A stretch of 58,448 bases of DNA, taken from the NCBI GenBank assembly GCA_019237115.1, contig JAFAHS010000121.1, positions 1 to 58,448 on the forward strand, written 5' to 3'. How positions within the stretch are numbered: the first letter of the stretch is position 1; each line of letters starts with the position of its first letter. The translations under genes and the position numbers were made by a program. This document shows positions 45,940-54,102 of the stretch, piece after piece. The stretch is from Deltaproteobacteria bacterium. Its GTDB lineage: Bacteria > Desulfobacterota > Binatia > Binatales > Binataceae. The notes beneath the pieces are model-generated. The model ran no database searches and was not told the DNA's origin. It saw nothing but the letters and a program-made list of their open reading frames with translations.

Positions 45940-46445
45940 ACCTCGGGATGGCCCAGGGTGGGGAGTTCACCGGCGTAAATCCAGAGCTTATCGGCCTCGA
46001 CTTTGTATTTGTATTGATAGAGCGCTCGCGGGGGAGGACCGGAGGCGTGCCTGCCATCGGAGTAAAATACCCCGCCATGACACGGGCACATGAAGAGCCC
46101 GGACTCGGCGAACCAGCGCACCGGACAGCCGAGGTGGGTGCAATTGATCGCGAAGACCTGAAACTGCTGGCCGGTTAGGCGTCGTACCCAGCAGGGTATT
46201 TTTGCGGTTTCACCGTCCCACTTCTTCTTGAACGGACTTACATATTCCGCCAGGCGGGTCTGATTCTCCGGATAGTCGGTCAACGGGCCAAGCGGTATCC
46301 AGTCAAGCCAGGTAAAGCGCCGCGCGGGTGACAGCAGGTAGCCAATGATCGGCCTGGCGAATACCACAACCGCGACCGCGTTGATCGCTATTCCGAGCCG
46401 GAACAGGAAGTGACGCCGCGTGTCAGTCGATGAATCCATTCGCAC
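45936..46445 (-). CDS. Rieske 2Fe-2S protein
   Basis: A 169-residue membrane-anchored Rieske protein. The cluster ligands are in CTHLGCPV and CPCHGGVF (two Cys and two His, plus the extra disulfide Cys pair). The N-terminal TRRHFLFRLGIAINAVAVVVFARP is a twin-arginine-like anchor, usual for Rieske proteins exported folded. The GTG at 46445 and ATG at 46439 are both possible starts. It sits between the cytochrome c and cytochrome b genes and completes the bc-type complex. Confidence 0.93.
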   Translation of the reverse strand: MRMDSSTDTRRHFLFRLGIAINAVAVVVFARPIIGYLLSPARRFTWLDWIPLGPLTDYPENQTRLAEYVSPFKKKWDGETAKIPCWVRRLTGQQFQVFAINCTHLGCPVRWFAESGLFMCPCHGGVFYSDGRHASGPPPRALYQYKYKVEADKLWIYAGELPTLGHPEV

Positions 46446-46453
46446 AACTCATT

Positions 46454-47161
46454 TCAATCGTTCGCCGCCAGGGGCGCGGGCCGTTTGGAGGATAGCCATG
46501 CGACTACATCGGAAACCTGCGCAGCCGTTAACGGCTGCCCTGAGGCAGCATGTTTCCAATCGGGATGACCGAGCTCGGGGCGTCCCGCAATGACGATCGT
46601 GCGCAGGTACTGATTGCTGGCGAGTGTGAGATAGGAAGGATCAACCACCGAGCCCGCGACGGATCCGCCCTTGCCATCGGGACCGTGACAGGATTGGCAA
46701 CTGGCGGCATAGACCTGTGCGCCGCTGTCGGGATTTCCACTCACCGTACTGGAATAAGGCGGAGCGCCCGCGCCTGAATCCCCCGCACCCGCCCAGTTCT
46801 GGTAAATACCGGCGACCAGCAGGTCGATCTGATGGTCGGTCAGAGAACCGCCGGCGCTTTGCGCAAATGGTGGCATTGCCGTGCCAGAAACTCCCTCGGC
46901 AATCACGCGGCGCATCGCGGGGTGATCGATAATCGCGAGATAGACAGGATTGTTCATCGCGACCGCGGCGCCGAACTTTCCGTCAAGGCCATGGCAGCCT
47001 GCACAGTTCTCGCGGTACAACGTCGCAAAGTCAGTCACATCGGTAGGTCGCAGCGGATACTCCGCCTGCGACGGGCGACCGGGAAACGAATCGCATCCCG
47101 CAAGTAGGATCGCGACCAGCGACACAATCGCGAGCAGGGATCTGCTGGAGCGCGTGCTCAA
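46454..47161 (-). CDS. Dihaem cytochrome c lipoprotein
   Basis: A 235-residue exported protein with two class-I cytochrome c domains: CAGCH near residue 55 and CQSCH near 155, each followed by a Met ligand candidate (TAMPPFAQ in the first). The signal ends in a lipobox (ILLAGC), so it is anchored in a membrane. Start is TTG 47161, overlapping the upstream gene by four bases. It is the likely electron carrier between the Rieske/cytochrome b pair and the oxidase subunit II. Confidence 0.9.
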   Translation of the reverse strand: MSTRSSRSLLAIVSLVAILLAGCDSFPGRPSQAEYPLRPTDVTDFATLYRENCAGCHGLDGKFGAAVAMNNPVYLAIIDHPAMRRVIAEGVSGTAMPPFAQSAGGSLTDHQIDLLVAGIYQNWAGAGDSGAGAPPYSSTVSGNPDSGAQVYAASCQSCHGPDGKGGSVAGSVVDPSYLTLASNQYLRTIVIAGRPELGHPDWKHAASGQPLTAAQVSDVVAWLSSKRPAPLAAND

Positions 47162-47994
47162 TTGCCGTCCCCACCACTTTTGACGAGGCCTGGCGTCTCG
47201 ATACCGGTACGAACCGCAAATGGCATGTGCTGCAGCGTGTGAACCTGCTCGGTGAGGTTAACGACGAATCCGGCGACGGCACCAAATGCGATCTGACAGA
47301 GAATGAACCAGCCCCATTCGATGCGCGCCTCCAGCACCGGATTGATCACGCTGAGCGATGCCCACAACAGACCGGTCCACAACAGCGGGGCGACGATTGC
47401 CGCCCACAGGGCCGGATAACGCGGGAACATCGGAAGCATCACGCCGTAAAGCAGTCCGACCAGGATCGAGGCAGAGGCGTGGATGACAAGAGCGATCAAA
47501 AACGCTTGCGGAATGAATGACGAAAGGGTCGCGGTGTCGGCGTTAGCCAGCTTAGCGCTCGCAGTCGCAGCCAGAATGTTGACGGTGTACCAGGGGCTGC
47601 CGTGCCGCACGAGGCCCTGCAGCACCGCGAGCACCGCCATCGCGATGCCGCCCGCGATGCCCCCTTTGATTCCTGCGGAATATGGATAGATTTGCAGCGG
47701 CAGGATGGCGCGATTGCCCAACTCGCCGACATGGAGATAATCGACACCGATTTCGTGCGGTACGATGGCCTCCGTGACAGCCTCGACCTGCACCGCTTCG
47801 GTATGCTGGACTGGCAGCACCTCCCTGAACCATCCGACCGCCCCCGACCAGAAGAGGATCAAACCCACCATGCTGACAGCGACGTTGGTCACCAGACCGG
47901 CGAATGTCAGCGTCAGTCCGAGCGCCATGATCATGGGCCACGCGGTGGACGCGGGAACCTCGAGGAGACCTTCCGGCTTTTCTTGAACTGCCAT
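47158..47994 (-). CDS. Oxidase-cluster membrane protein of unknown function
   Basis: A 278-residue membrane protein. Two N-terminal spans (WPMIMALGLTLTFAGLV, SMVGLILFWSGAVGWFREVLP) resemble the subunit-IV-like helices of bacterial cytochrome oxidases; four or more further spans follow, with a polar loop between (about 65-105). I do not recognise the rest. It lies between coxC and the dihaem cytochrome gene with a nine-base gap and a four-base overlap, so it is probably a structural part of the oxidase or supercomplex. Confidence 0.75.
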   Translation of the reverse strand: MAVQEKPEGLLEVPASTAWPMIMALGLTLTFAGLVTNVAVSMVGLILFWSGAVGWFREVLPVQHTEAVQVEAVTEAIVPHEIGVDYLHVGELGNRAILPLQIYPYSAGIKGGIAGGIAMAVLAVLQGLVRHGSPWYTVNILAATASAKLANADTATLSSFIPQAFLIALVIHASASILVGLLYGVMLPMFPRYPALWAAIVAPLLWTGLLWASLSVINPVLEARIEWGWFILCQIAFGAVAGFVVNLTEQVHTLQHMPFAVRTGIETPGLVKSGGDGN

Positions 47995-48003
47995 GTTACC
48001 AAC

Positions 48004-48600
48004 TCAGCGGCAGATCACATACACGGTCAGGAAGACCACTACCCAAACCGCGTCCACGAAGTGCCAATACCATGAAAGAACATCGGTTCGGTAGACGTGA
48101 CGCTCGTTCATGTGTCCACCTACAGTGAGAATCATCACAAACAGAATCAGTAGCAATCCAATGGTGACGTGCGCTGCGTGCAGGCCAACGAGTGAGTAGA
48201 AGGTAGTGCCGAAAAGATTCGTGCTAATCGTTAATCCTTCATGGTAAATCAGCCGACGCCATTCCAGGGCGGTGCCCACCAAAAACTCGAGGCCTAGCGC
48301 AAAGGTAAGCAGCCACCAGAGGGCGAACGCCCGGACAGAGCCTCGGTGGAACGCTCGGATGGCCCACACGATGGTGATGCTGCTGGATAGCAGACAGATG
48401 GTGTTCACGACCGGCGTTGACAATACTTCCTTGGGAAAGGGGCCGGACAAGCTCTTTCCGCTGTAGAAAATGTAGGCGACGACGAAAATGGAGAAGAAGG
48501 CTGACTCGGTAAGGATTAGTGCCAGAATGCCCGCGTATCCGCGTCGCGGAAGCGTCGCGCTCCAGGTTTGTGCCGAAGTTGAAGTGGGTGCGGCGGCCAT
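48004..48600 (-). CDS. coxC: Cytochrome c oxidase subunit III
   Basis: A 198-residue five-span subunit III. LPRRGYAGILALILTESAFFSIFVVAYIFYSG carries the conserved Glu of helix I, and LVGLHAAHVTIGLLLIL and WYWHFVDAVWVVVFLTVYV are the typical closing motifs. The start at 48600 has GGAGG eight bases upstream. It is shorter than the seven-span mitochondrial form, as in other bacterial caa3 enzymes. Third gene of the operon. Confidence 0.93.
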   Translation of the reverse strand: MAAAPTSTSAQTWSATLPRRGYAGILALILTESAFFSIFVVAYIFYSGKSLSGPFPKEVLSTPVVNTICLLSSSITIVWAIRAFHRGSVRAFALWWLLTFALGLEFLVGTALEWRRLIYHEGLTISTNLFGTTFYSLVGLHAAHVTIGLLLILFVMILTVGGHMNERHVYRTDVLSWYWHFVDAVWVVVFLTVYVICR

Positions 48601-48616
48601 CAACAAGTCCTCCGGT

Positions 48617-50302
48617 TCATTCGTATAGGGAGTCCGGATCTTCAGGATGCTTCAGGTCCCACAGGGGGCGCCGACTCTGGACCACGGGCGGCGTCGCGAA
48701 GTTGTACTCCGGCGGAGGAGAGGTCGTGGACCATTCGAGCGTCCACGCATCCCAGGGATCGTTGCCGGCGGCCTCACCCGAGCGGAGCGATCGGACAACA
48801 TTGATCACGAAAATGAGAACCGCGACGCCCTGTACGAGCGCCCCGAGTGACGCGATCAGGTTAAGCGTCTCTAGTCCGCGGCCCGGCTGGTAAGTGTAGA
48901 TGCGGCGCGGCATGCCCTGCAGTCCCGCGAAATGCAAGGTATCGAAGGTCAGATGAAAGCCGATCAGAAATAGCCAGAAATGCCACTTGCCCAAGGTCTC
49001 GCCCAGCATTCGGCCGGTAGCCTTGGGAAACCAGTAATAAATCGCCGCGAAGATCATGAAAACGATCGCGCCGATTAGTACATAATGAAAATGCGCCACC
49101 ACGAAGTAGGTGTCGGTGAGCTGCCAATCCCAGGGAACAACGGCCAGCATGATGCCGGTTAAGCCTGCGATCAGGAATTGAAAGAGAAATCCCAGGCTGA
49201 ACAGCATTGGAACCTTGAAGCGCAGTTTCCCGCCCCAGATGGTCCCGAGCCAGTTGAAGATCTTGATACCGGTCGGAACTCCAACCAACATGGTGGAGGC
49301 TGCAAAGAACGAGTTACCCGCCGGGGTCATGCCGACCGAGAACATGTGATGTGCCCATACGGTCATGCTGATGAATGCGATGGCGCAGGTGGCTGCCACC
49401 ATCACGCTGTACCCGAAAATCACCTTGCGCGAGAAGACCGGGATGATCTCCGAAGCGAAGGCAAAGGCTGGAATGACCAGCACGTAGACCTCAGGATGGC
49501 CGAAGATCCAGAAAAAGTGCTGCCAGAGGACTGCAGAGCCTCCCGCCTGTGTGTCGAAGAAGTGCGCGCCCAGAAAACGATCAAGCAGCAGCATCACCTG
49601 CGCGGCGGAAAGCGGCGAGAGTACCACGAGGATCATGGAGGAAACGACCAGCGCCAGCCACACCAGTACCGGCATCTTGCCAAGCGTCATGCCTTCGCAA
49701 CGCATGCATATGATGGTCGAGATCAGGTTAATGGCGGTTGCGGTTGAGCCGATGCTGGTCAGAAAGATACTTAGTATCCAGTAGTCGGTACTGCTGCCCC
49801 GCGAAAAAGCCCGCTCCGTCAGTGGCGCGTACGCGAACCAGCCCACGTCGGGCGCGCTGCCCGCACCGTAAAGACCATCGCCGCCGAGATAGCTGAAGTA
49901 GAGAAGCAAAGCACCGAAGAACCACAACCAAAAGCCAAAAGCGTTTAGGCGCGGAAACGCGAGGTCGCGCGCCCCAATCATCAGCGGCACCAGGTAGTTG
50001 AAGAAGCCGGTCAGAATCGGCATTCCGACCAGGAAAACCATCGCCGTGCCGTGCATGGTGAGGAGACGGTTAAATACTTGCGGCGGTACGATACCGGCGT
50101 TTGGAACTGCGAGCTGAAGGCGAATCGTGGCCGCCTGCAGGCCGGCCACCAGGAAGAAGAGCAGGCCGCCGGAGATGTACATCAGACCGAGGCGCTTGTG
50201 GTCGACGGTAACGATCCATCCGTGGAGCTTGCCAAGGAGAGGCAGATCCTGCGGATCGTCAGCCGCGCCGAGAACTATTTCGTGTTCGATGCTTCCCGCC
50301 AT
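48617..50302 (-). CDS. coxA: Cytochrome c oxidase subunit I (haem-copper oxidase, A type)
   Basis: A 561-residue catalytic subunit. The haem and copper ligands are present: H84 (MHGTAM), H269 in FGHPEVY with the cross-linked Tyr273, H318/H319, and H404/H406 in VAHFHYVL. The Glu in GHPEVY and K347 in VGVPTGIKIF indicate the D and K proton channels of A1-type oxidases. Twelve spans are visible. It follows coxB by 15 bp. Reduces oxygen to water with proton pumping. Confidence 0.96.
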   Translation of the reverse strand: MAGSIEHEIVLGAADDPQDLPLLGKLHGWIVTVDHKRLGLMYISGGLLFFLVAGLQAATIRLQLAVPNAGIVPPQVFNRLLTMHGTAMVFLVGMPILTGFFNYLVPLMIGARDLAFPRLNAFGFWLWFFGALLLYFSYLGGDGLYGAGSAPDVGWFAYAPLTERAFSRGSSTDYWILSIFLTSIGSTATAINLISTIICMRCEGMTLGKMPVLVWLALVVSSMILVVLSPLSAAQVMLLLDRFLGAHFFDTQAGGSAVLWQHFFWIFGHPEVYVLVIPAFAFASEIIPVFSRKVIFGYSVMVAATCAIAFISMTVWAHHMFSVGMTPAGNSFFAASTMLVGVPTGIKIFNWLGTIWGGKLRFKVPMLFSLGFLFQFLIAGLTGIMLAVVPWDWQLTDTYFVVAHFHYVLIGAIVFMIFAAIYYWFPKATGRMLGETLGKWHFWLFLIGFHLTFDTLHFAGLQGMPRRIYTYQPGRGLETLNLIASLGALVQGVAVLIFVINVVRSLRSGEAAGNDPWDAWTLEWSTTSPPPEYNFATPPVVQSRRPLWDLKHPEDPDSLYE

Positions 50303-50317
50303 TGCAAGTTTTCCTGC

Positions 50318-51373
50318 TCAGCGAAGTGTGACCAGATAGTCGACCAAGGCGTCGAGGTCCTGGTTGTCGAGACCCATCGCGGGCATCAGCGCGCCCGGCT
50401 TCATAACGTTGGGATCGGCCACCCATATGCGCAAGTGATCGCGAGTGTTCATCGCGACACCCGAGCCGATGGTCTCGCGTGCCATCAGGTGCGTAAGGTC
50501 GGGGCCGAAGCGTCCATCCGCCCCCGTACCTTGAACGGCATGGCAATTGACGCACGCCGTAGATTGGAATACTTGCCGGCCACGCGCGACGGCCGGATCG
50601 ACTCTTGGCGGCTGTTTCTGCGTAGCGACCCAGTTGTCGAAGTCCGCGCGCGACTCTACCACCACCCGCAGCAGCATCATCGCATGCTCGGTGCCGCAGA
50701 ACTCGGCACACTGACCGAGGTAGGTTCCGGGAACGTGTGGATCTATCCACATCGTGTTCTTCTTGTTGGGAATCACGTCGGTTTTGCCGGCCAAGCGGGG
50801 AACCCAGAAGCTGTGAGCGACGTCGGCGGACTCGAGATCAAGAAAGGTGGGCGTTGGACTGGCGAGCTCGCTCACCGGCACATGAAGTTCGTTCGCGGTC
50901 ACAATGCCGAGACCCGGGTAACGGAACTCCCACCACCATTGATGCCCGATGACGCGCACGCTCAGAGCATCGGGTGGCTGCGGCCGCGCCTGGACGACGT
51001 AAATGACGCGAGCAGTTATAAGGAACAGGACGAATGAAATGAGGACCGGAACCGTGGTCCATGCGAATTCAATCGGGTTGCTGCCGTAGACCTGGGGAGG
51101 TTCGCGGCCGTCATCGCCGGCGCGGGTTCGAAATCGCACGATGCTGTAGGTCAGCAGGCCCGCCACAATCAGAAAAATTACGCCCGTGATCGAGATAACA
51201 AAGAACGCGACGGTATTGATCTCGTGAGCTGGAGTGGAAACCGCCTGGAATGTGCTGCTCGGAGGAATTTTCGCGTTTGAAGCCCCCATGCCCCAGTCCT
51301 CGGCAAACGCGGCCACGGGAGTAATGCCAACGATGATGATTGTGAGGAACCAGCGCCGCACGCATCCAAGCAA
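50318..51373 (-). CDS. coxB: Cytochrome c oxidase subunit II with C-terminal cytochrome c
   Basis: A 351-residue subunit II of the caa3 type. After a signal peptide (to about 24) come two spans, then WWWEF and the CuA site H187, C222, E224, C226, H230 and M233 (from QCAEFCGTEHAMM). A fused cytochrome c follows with C274-V-N-C-H278 and a Met ligand candidate near 330-333. TTG at 51373 is preferred since GGAGG lies 11 bases upstream and no in-frame ATG is better. First gene of the operon; receives electrons from the bc complex. Confidence 0.94.
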   Translation of the reverse strand: MLGCVRRWFLTIIIVGITPVAAFAEDWGMGASNAKIPPSSTFQAVSTPAHEINTVAFFVISITGVIFLIVAGLLTYSIVRFRTRAGDDGREPPQVYGSNPIEFAWTTVPVLISFVLFLITARVIYVVQARPQPPDALSVRVIGHQWWWEFRYPGLGIVTANELHVPVSELASPTPTFLDLESADVAHSFWVPRLAGKTDVIPNKKNTMWIDPHVPGTYLGQCAEFCGTEHAMMLLRVVVESRADFDNWVATQKQPPRVDPAVARGRQVFQSTACVNCHAVQGTGADGRFGPDLTHLMARETIGSGVAMNTRDHLRIWVADPNVMKPGALMPAMGLDNQDLDALVDYLVTLR

Positions 51374-51893
51374 GATTTTCGCAGCCTCCAGAAAGTTCCC
51401 AAATCAGAGTCAGGACATCAGCCGTCCCTCCACCTTGGGTCGCCAAGGCGCGCTTTTTGAACGGTGGGTAGCTTACACCGGGGACAATCCCAGTGTCACG
51501 ATACGGGACGCCGCGAGTGCTCGTGAACGCTTCCAATGCCGGCCCGTGCGTTGTCCATTCCGATCCGCTCCGAAAGGATTCTAAGACGCTTCACGACTGA
51601 CCTCGATTCGTTGCCGCGCGCGAACGACAAATCTGCTCGCGTGAGCCCACATTGGCTACCCGCAGTGTGCCTTTCTTCAGTGGCGATCGACAAACGAAAG
51701 CTTGGGCGATACCGGAAACCGCAGGGAATTTAACCTCGGTGTAACGCAGCGAGTAATACATTCTAAAGCGTCCAATTAGCGGCGCTGGGCTGTTTACTTC
51801 TCTCGAACCTCATCCTGCGACTTTGTCCGGGGAGACACCCAGGCAGGTTTTTGTTCCCATCTGCGGCGGAAGGAAAGGCTCAGGTTCAGGTTT
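51374..51893. other. Intergenic region upstream of the respiratory operon
   Basis: About 520 bases between the coxB start and the deacetylase stop. No gene is supported. It should contain the promoter for the whole eight-gene operon and a terminator for the deacetylase; I cannot locate clear -35/-10 boxes. Confidence 0.4.
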
Positions 51894-52985
51894 CTACTTG
51901 ATACGGGTCAGGAGCTCACGAGCTCGCTCGATGGCCGTCTCCTGATGGGGCTGCAATTCCTGGTAAGCGCGACTTTGCACCAATTCCAGATAAGGATCGC
52001 AGACCTCGGTGCGGAGTCCCGCGAGCTCTTCAACAATCGCCAGCCCACAAAACGGTACGTAGCTCTCGGCGTAACCGCCTTCGTGAGCAAGCACCAAGCG
52101 GCCTGCACAGAGATCGGAAGCGCCACGCACCATCATGTTTGTGAGTCGACGATAGCATTCGCTGTGCAGCATCATGCGGCCCAGTGGATCGTACGCATTT
52201 GCGTCGAGACCGCTGGCCACCACGATCAATTCGGGCTTGAACTTGTACAGGGCCGGCACGACTACGCGCTCAAAGGCGGCAAGGTAGGAACCTACGCCCG
52301 ATCCCGGTGGCATCGGGATGTTCAGATTTAATCCCGCACCCGGCCCCGAGCCGTTCTCGGAAACCGCGCCGCTTCCCATTGGGTACAGGTTGTCCTGATG
52401 AATGGAAATAGTGAGCACCTCGGGATTCTCGTAGAAGGCCAGTTGGGTGCCATTGCCGTGATGAACGTCCCAATCCACCACGGCAATCCTATCGACGGCT
52501 AACCTGGCCCTGGCATACATCAGCGCGACGGCTATGTTGGCGAATATGCAAAAGCCCCGGCCCCGATTCGGTTCGGCATGGTGACCAGGTGGGCGCACCA
52601 GCGCATACGCGTTGTCGATCGCGCCTTTCACGACTTCTTCAACTGCGGTCATCACGCCACCCGCCGAGAGCATCGCAATTTCAAAGGCACCCGCAGCGAA
52701 TGGAGTCAGCTCGCCGGCGTCGCCGCCGCGCCGCGCCGAAAGCTGGCGAATCAATTCGATGTATTCGTGGGTGTGAAAACGTGCAAGGTCTACTTCCGAG
52801 GCCGGTCTTGGCCTGATGGACTCCAGGTTATCGAGGAGCCGCGTGGCGGCCAGAAGATTGTAAAACCGTCGCTTGGTTTCCGGGTTCTCGAAGCCTGCGC
52901 TGGGTTGTGTCGGGAACGAGCCGCCGCCGGAATCGTGCCACATGTAGAGCTCGTCGAACACGAAGCCTGTCTTTCTTTTGGGCAT
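51894..52985 (-). CDS. Histone deacetylase family (acetylpolyamine/amide hydrolase) protein
   Basis: A 363-residue zinc enzyme of the HDAC superfamily. PPGHHAEP holds the tandem active-site His, DWDVHHGNGT and GLDANAYDPLG supply the zinc ligands (Asp, His, Asp), and HEGGYAESYVPFCG carries the catalytic-site Gly and Tyr loop. In bacteria such proteins remove acetyl groups from polyamines, acetoin-linked enzymes or lysines. Start is ATG 52985 (a GTG lies one codon upstream). It is the only gene of its unit. Confidence 0.93.
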   Translation of the reverse strand: MPKRKTGFVFDELYMWHDSGGGSFPTQPSAGFENPETKRRFYNLLAATRLLDNLESIRPRPASEVDLARFHTHEYIELIRQLSARRGGDAGELTPFAAGAFEIAMLSAGGVMTAVEEVVKGAIDNAYALVRPPGHHAEPNRGRGFCIFANIAVALMYARARLAVDRIAVVDWDVHHGNGTQLAFYENPEVLTISIHQDNLYPMGSGAVSENGSGPGAGLNLNIPMPPGSGVGSYLAAFERVVVPALYKFKPELIVVASGLDANAYDPLGRMMLHSECYRRLTNMMVRGASDLCAGRLVLAHEGGYAESYVPFCGLAIVEELAGLRTEVCDPYLELVQSRAYQELQPHQETAIERARELLTRIK

Positions 52986-53089
52986 CACCTTCCGGATCTC
53001 CGCCGGGCCGCGCGATTAACCCGGAGCCGATTGCTTCTCGCAGATAGAGCCTGTGCCAGTTCGCGTTTCACCTCGAGCAGCGGGCGAGG

Positions 53090-53872
53090 CTATTTCTCCC
53101 GCGCTCCATAGGATACGGCCAGCCCCGCTCGCGCATCGGACTGGATGCCGTATTGCGGAATCGGATAACGCAATCCGTTTGATGCAAGCCGCTTCATTCC
53201 TTCGATCGTCTTGGGCAGAAAATGGGGTGGAATCGCCATCAGCAGCTCCTCATCCAGCACCCCGCCGTAGCGCCGCTCCGCGTAGCATGGGATGGAAAGA
53301 CTCGGCTCGCCGGTTTTGAGCGCGCGACCCCACGAGTCCGCACAGGCCGATTCTCCGACGACGCCCCATTGAAATTTGCGATAACCCGACCACTGGAGGC
53401 CATTGATGAAAATGATCATCTGGCCGGGTGTGGCATAGATGAGACAAATATCGGGGGGGTCGAGTCGTCCTGAAACCAGCGGCGATACCGCCATGGCCGT
53501 GTAGCGGCCGTGCGGCACGGTGTCCATGGCATGTTGATGCGCCGATGAATCCTCGAGGGTGGAATACCAGACTCCCGCCATGGCCTTGCCGGAGAGCCAT
53601 TCCTCATCCTGTGGATGCAACCCGATCACGGCGCCGCACTGCGCGCCAACCAGGTCCTTCATCGTGATACCAACCGTCCATCCCAGACGCGCCGCCTGTG
53701 CGACGATCTGATCGGTGGTGTGAGTCGACTTGGGTCGCCGGATTTTTGGGATCGCTTCCATGTCCTGAGCCGTGCGGAACAACTTCATGCCTATTGGCGT
53801 AGTGCGCAGCCGCAACAACTTGTTCAAATCGTCGACGATCGCGTTCCAGTCGTAAGTGACCTGATCGGACAT
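53090..53872 (-). CDS. DUF169 domain-containing protein
   Basis: A 260-residue protein filling the whole DUF169 domain: IPKIRRPKST then AARLGWTVGITMKDL, AVIGLH, LSGKAMAGVW, then APLVSGRLDPPDI-type strand (SPLVSGRLDPPDICLIYATPGQ) and VVGESACADSW. The Cys in LVGAQCGAV and in ESACAD, and CYAERRYGG, are in conserved places. Function not known; the family is tied to redox or one-carbon loci in some genomes. It lies upstream of the deacetylase on the same strand with a 105-base gap. Confidence 0.85.
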   Translation of the reverse strand: MSDQVTYDWNAIVDDLNKLLRLRTTPIGMKLFRTAQDMEAIPKIRRPKSTHTTDQIVAQAARLGWTVGITMKDLVGAQCGAVIGLHPQDEEWLSGKAMAGVWYSTLEDSSAHQHAMDTVPHGRYTAMAVSPLVSGRLDPPDICLIYATPGQMIIFINGLQWSGYRKFQWGVVGESACADSWGRALKTGEPSLSIPCYAERRYGGVLDEELLMAIPPHFLPKTIEGMKRLASNGLRYPIPQYGIQSDARAGLAVSYGAREK

Positions 53873-54102
53873 CCGGATCTACCTCCCTGATGAAAAATAC
53901 GGCAGAAACCCTGCGTAACTCCACGGTCCGTTGGCTCCCCGCTCGAACCCACGGGAGGCCTCGTTCCTCGTTCATCAAGGAACGGAAAACTGGCCAAAGC
54001 CCACCGATGCTCGCCGCCCGGGCGACCGAATGACATTATGACCACAATGGATTATCGACCTACAGCCCTACGACGCCTCGCGAAGGACCCCAGCATGGCG
54101 TT

